The translations under genes were made by a program, and so were the position numbers. Below the pieces are notes generated by a model that saw only the letters and a program-made list of their open reading frames with translations, was not told the origin of the DNA and did no database searches. From contig NC_083575.1 in NCBI RefSeq assembly GCF_027579695.1, positions 67,705,654 to 67,769,653 of the forward strand: 64,000 nt of DNA, written 5' to 3'. This DNA comes from Neoarius graeffei. Its lineage: Eukaryota > Chordata > Actinopteri > Siluriformes > Ariidae. Numbering within the stretch: the stretch's first letter is position 1; every line of letters starts with the position of its first letter. Shown here one piece after another: positions 23,264 to 33,887 of this stretch.

Positions 23264-23780
23264 TGTCCGTCACTTTTTCTCTCTCTCACAAACACACACA
23301 GTGCTTCCATATGTGTCATTTCAACACAATATATCTTCAACATGTGCTTCAAGATCAGTGGATCACTGTGTGTGAAATCAGTCCCGATCCATGTGTCCAG
23401 ATCCATCCACTGTTCAAAGTGGGATACGTGGTTGTGAGATTGACAATTTATGTGTAAGTAAGGAAAATGTCCAAACAGCCAACAAAATTATTATGGCTAC
23501 AAACAAACTGAGTCCTAGAGTCTTAATGTACTAATTTGAACTCTATTTCTTGTCCGTCTTTGCCTTTTACATACAAAATCCTGCTATGCACATGTGCTCA
23601 AATGAGATTTATGTGTGGACAAGTCAGTGGCCAAATTATCACTTAAGAACTCTAGTACAGAACATCCACTACTAAAATGTTGTTCGGAAAGTTAGCACTT
23701 GATCTTCACTGGAACTTTAAGAAAGTATTTACTTAAAATTTACTTTTGAATTTATTGAATTAAGTGAAAGACATCTTGGC

Positions 23781-23825
<45 letters not shown>
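23781..23825. repeat. (ATG)n microsatellite
   Basis: Fifteen ATG units. The poly-Met open frame it creates is not a gene. Confidence 0.95.
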
Positions 23826-23828
<3 letters not shown>

Positions 23829-24077
23829 TATGCAACATGTTTCCCTACTGTTGTTTCGCATGTTGATATAATGAATTATAAAAGTTTAACAACACCCCTA
23901 CTTAATAAATATTTGATAGCTGATGATTGCCACTTTGTCTTTTTCTGTTCCTTCTGTCACAGGCTGAGATTTTCATAAGCTTAACAGCAAATGAGTGGAA
24001 AAATAGACATGTTATATGCTGGGGTTGCATTTCCTATTCTAATTATTTTAAATAATAGTTGTCATAATTGTAGTATA

Positions 24078-24959
24078 CACCGATCAGCCATAACATGAAA
24101 AACACTGACAGGTGAAGTGAATAACATTGATCATGTTGTTACCGTGGCACCTGTCAAGGCGTGGGATATATTAGGCAGCAAGAGAACAGTCAGTTCTCGA
24201 AGTTGATGTGTTGGAAGCAGGAAAAATAGGAAAGCGTAAGGATCTACGCAACTTTGACAAGGGCCAAATTGTGATGGCTAGACGACTGGGTCTGAGCATC
24301 TCCAAAATGGTACATCTTGTGGGGTGTTCCCGGTATTCAGTGGTTAGTACTTACCAAAAGTGCTCCAAGGAAGGACAACTGGTGAACCAGCGACAGGATC
24401 ATTGGTGTTGAAGGCACCAATTGATTCACATGGCGCATGAAGGCTAGCCTATATGGTCCAATCTCACAGAAGAGTTACTGTAGCACAAACTGTTGAAAAG
24501 GTTAATGCTGACACTTTTTTTTTTAAGCCATCATGAATGTTTTCAGCAGTTTGTGCTGCAGTAGCTCTTCTGTGGGATTGGAACATATGGGCTAGCCTTC
24601 ATGCACCATGTGAATCAATGAGCCTTGACCGCCTATGAGCCTGTCGCTGGTTCACCGGTTGTCCTTCCTTGGACCATTTTTGGTAGGTACTAACCACTGC
24701 ATACCAGTAACACCCCACAAGATGTGCCATTTTGGAGACACTCAGACCCAGTCGTCTAGCCATCACAATTTGGCCCTTGTCAAAGTCACTCAGATCTTTA
24801 CGCTTGCCCATTTTTCCTGCTTCCAACACATCAACTCCGAGAACTGACTGTTCTCTCGCTGCCTAATATATCCCACCCCTTGACAGGTGCCATTGTAATG
24901 AGAGAATCAATGTTATTCACTTCATCTGTCAGTGGTTTTAATGGTATGGCTGATCAGTG
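24078..24959. mobile_element. Tc1-derived foldback element (882 bp)
   Basis: TA-flanked. The left arm (24078-about 24410) and right arm (about 24599-24959) are inverted copies. Each arm carries the 5' end and N-terminal codons of a Tc1 transposase: [13 protein letters not shown] and [19 protein letters not shown] (24208-24411, +) and a near copy on the minus strand (24829-24599). The DDE catalytic part is absent. A second, split copy is at 52817-54810. Confidence 0.88.
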
Positions 24960-25240
24960 TATCATAGAATAGCTTGACTGTCACACTGCACACACAACAA
25001 AATTAGGTTTTGCATCTCCTGGTGTCCAGATGCTTATATACAAAAATGCACCAAAAAATAAAGAATCACAGTCTATGAACTTAACAGGTAATAGGTACAT
25101 GTGTGCAAAGTTGCAAGCTAAGGAATAAATAAGGTGTTTGTGCATAAGCTGCATGCTGTATACTGCTAGATGTATAAATAAAAAATTTTGAAAAGCAACA
25201 TGCCCCACAAGATGCATTCTCTTTAACATCCCTGAAGGAG
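24960..25240. other. No recognisable feature
   Basis: AT-rich intergenic DNA with no coding or repeat identity that I can name. Confidence 0.4.
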
Positions 25241-25249
25241 TTTCAGAAA

Positions 25250-25590
25250 TTTATGCTTTCATGTGCATTTCCCTTGAGCACAGGTTTGGTTCACAGCTCC
25301 AGGGATTCCCAATTTAATCCTGAGCTTGTGTTACTGTCTGTGTGGAGTTTCATACAGTTTCCCCAGTATCTGTATGGGTTCTCTGGTCTTCTCCCGCTTC
25401 CTAAAAACAAGCCAGTAAGTGGATTGACTACACTAAATTGCCCCTATGAGTATGTGCATGGTGCCCTGCAATGGACTGGCATTCCCACTTGGTGCCCAAT
25501 GACATTGGGACAGGATCCGGATCCACCGCAACCCTGTCTATGATCAAGCAGTTACTAAAGATGCATAAATGAATGAACAAGCTGATGAAG
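25250..25590 (+). mobile_element. SINE-E copy 1 ((AATG)n-tailed)
   Basis: Body with CTGTCTGTGTGGAGTTTCAT, GGATTGACTACACTAAATTG and GGATCCGGATCCACCGCAAC, ending CATAAATGAATGAA. This SINE type is abundant in some otophysan fish. It is the first of two copies that also share about 130 bp of 3' flank (25560-25690 and 30252-30382), so the locus was duplicated as a block. Confidence 0.8.
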
Positions 25591-25690
25591 ATAAAACGTT
25601 GTAAATGTTCATGCTGGGATATTATACCAGATTATGATCATTAAGCAATTAATTTGTTTGTTTGTTTTAAAATAAAGCATGGTTTATATC

Positions 25691-26059
25691 GGGACGGCAC
25701 AGTGGTGTAGTGGTTAGCACCGTCGCCTCACAGCAAGAAGGTCCGGGTTCGAGCCCAGCGGCCAACGAGGGCCTTTCTGTGTGGAGTTTGCATGTTCTCC
25801 CCGTGTCTGCGTGGGTTTCCTCCGGGTGCTCCGGTTTCCCCCACAGTCCAAAGACATGCAGGTTAGGTTAACTGGTGACTCTGAATTGACCGTAGGTGTG
25901 AATGTGAGTGTGAATGTGTTTGTCTCTGTGTTAGCCCTGCGATAACCTGGCGACTTGTCCAGGGTGTACCCCGCCTTTCACCCATAGTCAGCTGGGATAA
26001 GCTCCAGCTTGCCTGCGACCCTGTAGAACAGGATAAGTGGCAACAGATAATGGATGGAT
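25691..26059 (+). mobile_element. SINE-A copy 4
   Basis: Complete head, body and ATGGATGG tail. It sits exactly between the two copies of the SINE-E block, and I found no target duplication, consistent with a position at a duplication junction. Confidence 0.85.
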
Positions 26060-27063
26060 GTTTCAGAGTACATTTCCCTTGAGCACAGATTTGGTTCACA
26101 GCTCCAGGGATTCCCAATTTAATCCTGAGCTTGTGTTACTGTCTGTGGATACATGTCAACCTATACGGAATGTCCGTATTTTATATGGATTTGATTCAAT
26201 AAACGTAGTATACGGGCGTACAAATAAAGTTATACGGATTCTTTAAAAAACTTCAATATTTATTTAGAGCTATAATCAATTCCCACGATGATAAAAGAGC
26301 GCATAACATTTACAAACGTACTGTACACCACAGAAAGAACAAACAGCCAGTAAAGAGTCTTATGAAATCGCGCGTTATCTTGTGGTAGCGAGACTTCACT
26401 CCACTTCTGATCATGCGCACACTGCATTGGGAGAATCCCGCCAACCGGGAAGTAGCATTTTGTTTGAAAAGCGTATTTCCACCTGAGTGACTTTCAATAG
26501 CGACTGAAAAGATTCTGAATGGGCACTCCGGCAAGATCGACACAGATACTTGCTGTGACATGCAGCCTAGTGAGGTATTGGTGCGGAGTGCTAAAAAAAG
26601 CTGTTATGGAGTACATTTCAGAACATTAGAGTGACACTTTGTGTTTTTGTCAAACATTGGAGCTTTGTATTCATTCTGAAGGTTTATTGTTATTAATATT
26701 GAATAAAAAGTAACAGGGATATATTGTTAATTATCATTCAAATTTTAGGTAAATTATTTTAATTTGCATCTTATAAGGATTTTATAAGGGAAATACGGAT
26801 TTTGGAGGTTGGTTATACAGGTTTGATTGACCAAAGGTTGACATGTATGTCTGTGTGGAGTTTCATACAGTTTCCCCAGTATCTGTATGGGTTCTCTGGT
26901 TTTCTCCCACTTCCTAAAAACAAGCCAGTAAGTGGATTGACTACACTAAATTGCCCCATGAGTGTGTGCATGGTGCCCTGCAATGGACCCACCTGGTGCC
27001 CAATGACACTGGGACAGGATCCAGATCCACCACAACCCTGACCATGATCAAGCAGTTACTGAA
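26060..27063 (+). mobile_element. SINE-E copy 2, split by a TIR element
   Basis: The 5' part is 26060-26148 and the 3' part 26849-27063. The sequence is nearly the same as copy 1 (25250-25570). The continuation of copy 1's flank appears only at 30252, after a further 3.2-kb nested insertion. Confidence 0.82.
26149..26848. mobile_element. Non-autonomous TIR element (700 bp), 7-8-bp target duplication
   Basis: Perfect 14-bp inverted ends ATACATGTCAACCT. The flanks GTCTGTGG and GTCTGTGT show a 7- to 8-bp duplication of the SINE-E sequence. There are internal ATACGG/CCGTAT repeats and no transposase. The target length suggests hAT or P type; the family is not certain. Confidence 0.75.
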
Positions 27064-27447
27064 GACATATTTACTTTTATTTAAATTACGTTATGATGTT
27101 TATTATTCAAGATTCTAAATTCCTGACTACCATTTTGTAATGCGCTGTAAGTCACGCCTAAAATCACATCTTTTTAAATTTGCTTTTAGTCATTAGATCA
27201 CTAAATTTATTATCTTATATATATACACAACCCTGATTCCAAAAAAGTTGGGACAAAGTACAAAATGTAAATAAAAACGGAATGCAATGATGTGGAAGTT
27301 TCAAAATTCTATATTTTATTCAGAATAGAACATAGATGACATATCAAATGTTTAAACTGAGAAAATGTATCATTTAAAGAGAAAAATTAGGTGATTTTAA
27401 ATTTCATGACAACAACACATCTCAAAAAAGTTGGGACAAGGCCATGT

Positions 27448-28475
27448 TTACCACTGTGAAACATCCCCTTTTCTCTTTACAACAGTCTGTAAACGTCTGG
27501 GGACTGAGGAGACAAGCTGCTCAAGTTTAGGGATAGGAATGTTAACCCATTCTTGTCTAATGTAGGATTCTAGTTGCTCAACTGTCTTACCGTAGGTCTT
27601 TTTTGTCGTATCTTCCGTTTTATAATGCGCCAAATGTTTTCTATGGGTGAAAGATCTGGACTGCAGGCTGGCCAGTTCAGTACCCGGACCCTTCTTCTAT
27701 GCAGCCATGATGCTGTAATTGATGCAGTATGTGGTTTGGCATTGTCATGTTGGAAAATGCAAGGTCTTCCCTGAAAGAGACGTCGTTTGGATGGGAGCAT
27801 ACGTTGCTCTAGAACCTGGATATACCTTTCAGCATTGATGGTGTCTTTCCAGATGTGTAAGCTGCCCATGCCACACGCACTAATGCAAACCCATACCATC
27901 AGAGATGCAGGCTTCTGAACTGAGCGCTGATAACAACTTGGGTCGTCCTTCTCCTCTTTAGTCCGAATGACACGGCGTCCCTGATTTCCATAAAGAACTT
28001 CAAATTTTGATTCGTCTGACCACAGAACAGTTTTCCACTTTGTCACAGTTCATTTTAAATGAGCCTTGGCCCAGAGAAGACGTCTGCGCTTCTGGATAAT
28101 GTTTAGATATGGCTTCTTCTTTGAACTATAGAGTTTTAGCTGGCAATGGCGGATGGCACGGTGAATTGTGTTCACAGATAATGTTCTCTGGAAATATTCC
28201 TGAGCCCATTTTGTGATTTCCAATACAGAAGCATGCCTGTATGTGATGCAGTGCCGACTAAGGGCCCGAAGATCACGGGCACCCAGTATGGTTTTCCGGC
28301 CTTGACCCTTACGCACAGAGATTCTTCCAGATTCTCTGAATCTTTTGATGATATTATGCACTGTAGATGATGATATGTTCAAACTCTTTGCAATTTTACA
28401 CTGTCGAACTCCTTTCTGATATTGCTCCACTATTTGTCGGCGCAGAATTAGGGGGATTGGTGATCCTCTTCCCAT
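27448..28475 (-). pseudogene. T2 transposase, one stop and one frameshift
   Basis: Starts MGRGSPIPLILRRQ with a helix-turn-helix (SLNISSSTVHNIIKRF) and a GRKTI linker, then the DDE domain: [40 protein letters not shown] at about 28050 interrupts the frame and a frameshift near 27575 moves the C-terminus ([16 protein letters not shown]). All three acidic residues are still encoded. Not active as read. Confidence 0.88.
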
Positions 28476-28562
28476 CTTTACTTCTGAGAGCCGCTGCCAC
28501 TCCAAGATGCTCTTTTTATACCCAGTCATGTTAATGACCTTAATCTTAATTGCTTTATAGAG

Positions 28563-29043
28563 CAATTAATATATGGAATGAATTGCCACTTGATATTTGT
28601 CAAGACAAATGCAAAAGATCCTTTAAAAAGAGACTAAAAGTGTATCTTTTGAATGGTTAATATTAGGTGTCGGCTTAAGCTGTATAGTTTGTATTTTTAT
28701 ATTGTTTTATTAGGTGTTCAAAAGAGTACTTTAGCAATGTACAGGTGGTAGCATTGCATTTTACTTTTTAAAAATTGAGGTGCATTTTATAACTGTTTGC
28801 TACAATTGTACCTGAACTTTTTAGTATAAGTATTTTTGTCATGCATTTTGCTATATTAGAACTTTTGAACTTTTAACTTGCACTTAGCATTTTGCAATGC
28901 ATGTATATCTGTATGTTTCTTAACTGTTGAAATGATGTGATATGTTTTTAATTGGGGACCCCAGGAAGACTAGCGAACTGCTATGGCACAAGCTAATGGG
29001 GATCCTTTAATAAAATAAATAAATAAATAAATAAATAAATAAA
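28563..29043 (+). mobile_element. 5'-truncated LINE 3' fragment, (AAAT)n tail
   Basis: Begins inside the end of a reverse-transcriptase frame (WNELPLDICQDKCKRSFKKR then LKVYLLNG and stop). It continues with GGGACCCCAGGAAGACTAGC...GGGGATCCTTTAATAAAATA and an (AAAT)n tail at 29013-29042. Confidence 0.75.
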
Positions 29044-29333
29044 ATGACGTATTGCCAATTGACCTAATGAGTTGCAATTTGGTCCTCCTGTTCCTTTTTT
29101 GCACCTTTAACTTTTCCAGCCTCTTATTGCCCCTGTCCCAACTTTTTTGAGATGTGTTGCTGTCATGAAATTTCAAATGAGCCAATATTTGGCAGGAAAT
29201 TTCAAAATGTCTCACTTTCGACATTTGATATGTTGTCTATGTTCTATTGTGAATACAATATCAGTTTTTGAGATTTGTAAATTATTGCATTCCGTTTTTA
29301 TTTACAATTTGTACTTTTTTGGAATCGGGGTTG

Positions 29334-29334
<1 letters not shown>

Positions 29335-29374
<40 letters not shown>
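29335..29374. repeat. (AT)n microsatellite
   Basis: Uninterrupted AT units abutting the right end of the T2 element. Confidence 0.93.
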
Positions 29375-29377
<3 letters not shown>

Positions 29378-29490
29378 TATTCTTATTTAAATTTACTTTA
29401 TGATGTTTATTCATTCTAGATTTAAATTTTTTTTGCAATGGGCCTTTGATCATTTTTATGTAAAAGGCGCAGTACAAGTCAATAAATTAT

Positions 29491-29845
29491 CCATCCATTA
29501 TCTGTAGCCGCTTATCCTGTTCTACAGGGTCGCAGGCAAGCTGGAGCCTATCCCAGCTGACTATGGGTGAGAGGCGGGGTACACCCTGGACAAGTCGCCA
29601 GGTCATCACAGGGCTGACACATAGACACAGACAACCATTCACACTCACATTCACGGTCAATTTAGAGTCACCAGTTAACCTAACCTGTATGTCTTTGGAC
29701 TGTGGGGGAAACCGGAGCACCCGGAGGAAACCCACGCGGACAACATGCAAACTCCGCACAGAAAGGCCCTCGCCGGCCACGGGCCTCGAACCCAGACTTT
29801 CTTGCTGTGAGGCGACAACGCTAACCACTACACCACCGTGCCGCC
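29491..29845 (-). mobile_element. SINE-A copy 5
   Basis: Reverse-orientation copy flanked by GTCAATAAATTAT at 29478-29490 and 29846-29858. A short internal deletion removes the CACGGGGAGAA part of the body. Confidence 0.92.
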
Positions 29846-29858
29846 GTCAATAAATTAT

Positions 29859-30223
29859 CTCATCTCATTATCTCTAGCCGCTTTATCCTTCTACAGGGTT
29901 GCAGGCAAGCTGGAGCTTATCCCAGCTGACTATGGGCGAAAGGCGGGGTACACCCTGGACAAGTCGCCAGGTCATCACAGGGCTGACACATAGACACAGA
30001 CAACCATTCACACTCACACCTACGGTCAATTTAGAGTCACCAGTTAACCTAACCTGCATGTCTTTGGACTGTGGGGGAAACCGGAGCACCCGGAGGAAAC
30101 CCACGCGGACACGGGGAGAACATGCAAACTCCACACAGAAAGGCCCTCGCCAGCCCTGGGGCTCGAACCCAGGACCTTCTTGCTGTGAGGCGACAACGCT
30201 AACCACTACACCACCGTGCCGCC
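29859..30223 (-). mobile_element. SINE-A copy 6
   Basis: Directly follows copy 5. The same GTCAATAAATTA target stands on both sides and between the two SINEs, so three target copies flank two insertions. Confidence 0.92.
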
Positions 30224-30479
30224 GTCAATAAATTATTATTATTATTATTATTATGAAGATGCATAAATGACTGAACAAGCTGATGAAGACAAAATGTAAA
30301 TGTTCATGCTGGGATATTATACCAGATTATGATCATTAAGGAATTAATTAGTTTGTTTTAAAATAAAGCATGTTTTATATCGACTTGAGAAACAGATTAT
30401 TATCCACAAAAACACATACTCATTACCAAAACAAAGCAAGAAGTTGCAATTAATTCATAGACAACTGATACAAATACTG

Positions 30480-31026
30480 TTTCGGATGCCATCATGTCCG
30501 AGGCCTGGATTTGTCGCACTGTAGCTACCTGAATGAGTCTCGCGAGAGTTGTTGGCACGGTCACTACCTGAGTGAGTATCGCGAGATTTTGGTTACCTTG
30601 GCTGCAGCACACACGCAGTGACGCTGTTGGAGGATGTGTGTAAAGACTCAAACAACGAGGGACTGGAACGACACCGACTGGAAGCAGGCAAGCAAACTTA
30701 AAAAAAAAAATAGCAAGAATAAAAGAAATTTAAAAAAAAATCTCACTCAATACTTTTTCTTTTAAAAATTATACGTTTGGAGTTTAGATGTAGCGTAAGG
30801 CGCGCGCACGCATGCACGCGCACACACACATGTGCTGGTCTGAAAGAATGAGTGACGTTTGCTGGTTACGTTCCATGCCGCGCGCGCTAACCTACCTACA
30901 CAGTACGCAAGTATGTTCCCTTGGATTACCATAAGGTTACCATAGTTACCCAGGAGGCGTAACATCACGGCGTGCTGTAGAGTCCAGCAGTGTGCAGGTT
31001 GTGACGGAGCTGCTGTTTCGTGCAAC
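30480..31026 (+). promoter_or_regulatory. Candidate CpG-rich promoter and untranslated first exon
   Basis: TCTCGCGAGA at 30538-30547 is the palindromic core-promoter motif of many TATA-less vertebrate genes. A partial second copy (ATCGCGAGA, about 30577) lies in a direct repeat of CTACCTGARTGAGT. GTTACCATAGTTAC at 30936-30949 resembles an RFX X-box. AAC|GTGAGTAAAA at 31026/31027 is a strong donor. CpG is locally dense compared with surroundings. Human synteny would put usp54 downstream of myoz1, but no usp54 coding exon is visible. Confidence 0.45.
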
Positions 31027-31449
31027 GTGAGTAAAAGATGCTTTGCTTGAGACACTTTTACATTTATCTTTGTTGTCCAAAGCGTTGAGTGAAATAGTTC
31101 ATTGTCCAAATGAGCAGCGTGTTGCATGGAAATGAGTTTATGTGCATGAAGGAGAAAATCAACGCAGATCCTAAAGCTGCTGACGAAGCTGCTGGGTGCT
31201 CAGCTAGCAGCTAATAGCACTGCGCATCCACTTCACACTACATTACCAGAGCTGGAGCTGAGTCTTTTGTTCCAGTCAGGATATTTGACCTGATCACTGC
31301 TTGATCTGCCACGTGAAGTTCAGTGAGGATCAGGAATGTTGCAGGTATCAGCAGATATGCTGCAGTTAGAGATGAGAGCCTCTCCTACAGCCTGTGTGCT
31401 CTCTACATCAACCCACAGTTCAGCTTTTTCTTTCCTTGGTATAGTAGTA
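31027..31449. other. No recognisable feature (possible intron start)
   Basis: If the donor at 31026 is used this is the start of a long intron. No repeat or coding sequence recognised. Confidence 0.35.
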
Positions 31450-31574
31450 CAGTGGTATGCAAAAGTTTGGGCACCCCTGGTCAAAATTGCTGTTACTGTG
31501 ACCAGTTAGGCAAGTTGAAGATGAAATGATCTCCAAAAGGCATAAAGTGAAAGATGACTCATAGCCTTGATATT

Positions 31575-31959
31575 CATCTCATCTCATCTCATCTCATTAT
31601 CTCTAGCCGCTTTATCCTTCTACAGGGTCGCAGGCAAGCTGGAGCCTATCCCAGCTGACTACGGGCGAAAGGCGGGGTACACCCTGGACAAGTCGCCAGG
31701 TCATCACAGGGCCGACACATAGACACAGACAACCATTCACACTCACATTCACACCTACGGTCAATTTAGAGTCACCAGTTAACCTAACCTGCATGTCTTT
31801 GGACTGTGGGGGAAACCGGAGCACCCGGAGGAAACCCACGCGGACACGGGGAGAACATGCAAACTCCACACAGAAAGGCCCTCGCCGGCCCCGGGGCTCG
31901 AACCCAGGACCTTCTTGCTGTGAGGCGACAGCGCTAACCACTACACCACCGTGCCGCCT
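31575..31959 (-). mobile_element. SINE-A copy 7
   Basis: (ATCTC)n tail at the left. Target duplication AGCCTTGATATT at 31563-31574 and 31960-31971. Confidence 0.93.
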
Positions 31960-31972
31960 AGCCTTGATATTT

Positions 31973-32297
31973 TTAAGAAGAAACTTTTATTCGTCACATG
32001 CATGCTGAAATTCATCCTCTGCATTTAACCCATCTGAAGCAGTGGGCAGCCACACCAAAGCACCCGGGGAGCAGTCAGGGGTCAGGTACCTTGCTCAAGG
32101 GCACTTCAGCCCAAGGCCACCCAACGTCAACCTAAGTGCATGTCTTTGGATTGTGGGGGAAACCCGAGCACCCGGAGGAAACCCACGCAGACACGAGGAG
32201 AACATGCAAACTCCACACAGAAAGGCCCTCGCCAGCTGCTGGGTTCGAACCCGGAACCTTCTTGCTGTGAAGCGACCGTGCTAACCACTACACCGCC
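31973..32297 (-). mobile_element. SINE-B copy (SINE-A head, different 3' tail)
   Basis: Read on the minus strand, the head and first body segment (CGGTGTAGTGGTTAGC, B box GGTTCGAACCC, GTCTTTGGA block) match SINE-A. The 3' half (CACTGCTTCAGATGGGTTAA, TTTCAGC) is unrelated to SINE-A and ends in an A/G-rich (TTC complement) tail. Shared structure with 33888-34266. Confidence 0.8.
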
Positions 32298-32499
32298 GGT
32301 GAAATATAGTTGAAGCAAAAACAATTTTTTTTAATTTTCATCTTTTACATTTTCAAAAAAAAAAAAAGGGCCCGAAGCAAAAGTTTGGGCACCCTGCATG
32401 GTTAGTACCTGGTGACACCCACTTTGGCAAGCATCACAGCTTGTAAACACTTTTTACACTCCTTGGACCTGCCTGATCCATCCTGGAGCCCTGTGTCAA

Positions 32500-33208
32500 G
32501 TCAAGTCAAGTTTGTTTGTCTCATCTCATTATCTCTAGCCGCTTTATTCTGTTCTACAGGGTCTCAGGCAAGCTGGAGCCTATCCCAGCTGACTACGGGC
32601 GAAACGCAGGGTACACCCTGGACAAGTCGCCAGGGTTGACACATAGACACAGACAACCATTCATACTCACATTCACACCTACAGTCAAATTAGAGTCACC
32701 AGTTAACCTAACCTGCATGTCTTTGGACTGTGGGGGAAACCGGAGCACCCGGAGGAAACCCACATGGACACGGGGAGAACATGCAAACTCCGAACAGAAA
32801 GGCCCTCGCCAGCCACGGGGCTCGAACCCGGACCTTCTTGCCGTGAGGCGGCAGTGCTAACCACTACACCACCGTGCTGCCCTGTTTGTATAGCGCTTTT
32901 AACAATAAACATTGTCGCAAAGCAGCTTTACAGAATTTGAATGACTTAAAATATGAGCTAATTTTATCCCTAATCTATCCCCAATGAGCACGCTTGTGGC
33001 GACGATGGCAAGGAAAAACTCCCTCAGACAACATGAGGAAGAAACCTCAAGAGGTATCAGACTCAAAAGGGAACCCATCCCCATTCGGGCAACAACAGAC
33101 ATGACTATAACATTAACAGTCCTAACATAAAGTCAGCTTCGTTGATACTATAAACCCCCCACCGATGGAAACCCGAGCGCAAAACTGTTCACGACAACCG
33201 TAGTCCCT
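32500..33208 (-). mobile_element. LINE 3' end, minus orientation, with SINE-A inside
   Basis: Starts with the tail complement AGTCAAGTCAAGTTT, is interrupted by a SINE-A copy (32521-32881), and continues with AGCGCTTTTAACAATAAACA...CAACAACAGACATG to about 33208. It matches the 3' part of the LINE at 58654-60380. It faces a second copy at 33215-33707. Confidence 0.8.
32521..32881 (-). mobile_element. SINE-A copy 8
   Basis: Inserted in the LINE tail: TGTTTGT-like target sequence on both sides (…AAGTTTGTTTGT and CTGTTTGTATAGC). Confidence 0.88.
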
Positions 33209-33214
33209 GTCTGG

Positions 33215-33707
33215 TTGGAGTCTCATCGCATCGCTCCTGTGGAGGGCGGCCCCATGTGGACAGTTGGAGGTCGCGCCTGCAGGATGCTGCTTTTGTGGCT
33301 GGGGACTGCAGTTGACTTGCTGACTTTGGGACTGCAGTTGACTTGCTGACTTTGGGACTACGGTTGTTGTGGACGGTTTTTGCGCTCAGGTTTCCGTCAG
33401 TGGGGGGTTTATAGCATCAACGAAGCTGATGTTATGTTAGGACTGTTAATGTTATAGTCATGTTGTCTGTTGTTGCCCGGATGGGGATGGGTTCCCTTTT
33501 GAGTCTGGTTCCTCTCGAGGTTTCTTCCTCATGTCGTCTGAGGGAGGTTTTCCTTGCCACCGTCGCCACAGGCTTGCTCATTGGGGATAGATTAGGGATA
33601 AAATTAGCTCATATTTTAAGTCGTTCAAATTCTGTAAAGCTGCTTTGCGACAATGTTTGTTTATTGTTAAAAGCGCTATACAAATAAACTTGACTTGACT
33701 TGACTTT
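33215..33707 (+). mobile_element. LINE 3' end, plus orientation
   Basis: From CTGGTTGGAGTCTCATCGCA to the (TTGACTTGAC)n tail at 33707; about 140 bp longer at its 5' side than its inverted partner. A 25-bp direct duplication (GGGACTGCAGTTGACTTGCT...) lies at 33303-33355. Confidence 0.82.
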
Positions 33708-33887
33708 TTGTAGCCAGCTAATAATCTTTCAGTTCTTACCTGGGGGATTTTCACACATTTGTCCTTGCAAAAGGTTTCCAGTTCTTCAAATTTCTTGGGC
33801 TGTCTTGCATGCACTGCTCTTTTGAGATCTAGCCACAGATTTTCAATGATGTTTAGGTCATAGCAAAACCTTCAGCTTGTGCCTCTT

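Larger units (their letters stand above)
23129..24077 (+). other. myoz1: myoz1 3' UTR and flank
   Basis: Contains a TTTC microsatellite (23212-23263) and an ATG microsatellite (23781-23825). TTAATAAATATT near 23900 could be a polyadenylation signal, but the transcript end is not fixed. Confidence 0.45.
27226..29334 (-). mobile_element. Tc1/mariner-like element, family T2, with nested LINE fragment
   Basis: TA-adjacent ends: ACAACCCTGATTCCAAAAAA at the left and TTTTTTGGAATCGGGGTTGT at the right. Subterminal copies of AAAAAAGTTGGGACA recur inside. Transposase is on the minus strand. A LINE 3' fragment (28563-29043) has entered the 5' untranslated part of the element. Confidence 0.88.
27064..30252 (+). 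mobile_element. LINE-like 3' end with (ATT)n tail, nested insertions
   Basis: Flanking parts 27064-27225 and 29375-29478 share TTTAAATT...ATGATGTTTATT and lead to ...GCGCAGTACAAGTCAATAAATTA(TTA)n ending at 30252. This is the usual look of a fish LINE 3' end. A Tc1 element (27226-29334), a TA tract and two SINE-A copies are inserted into it. The whole block interrupts the second SINE-E duplicate, with TGAAGA-like ends. No reverse-transcriptase frame remains. Confidence 0.5.
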
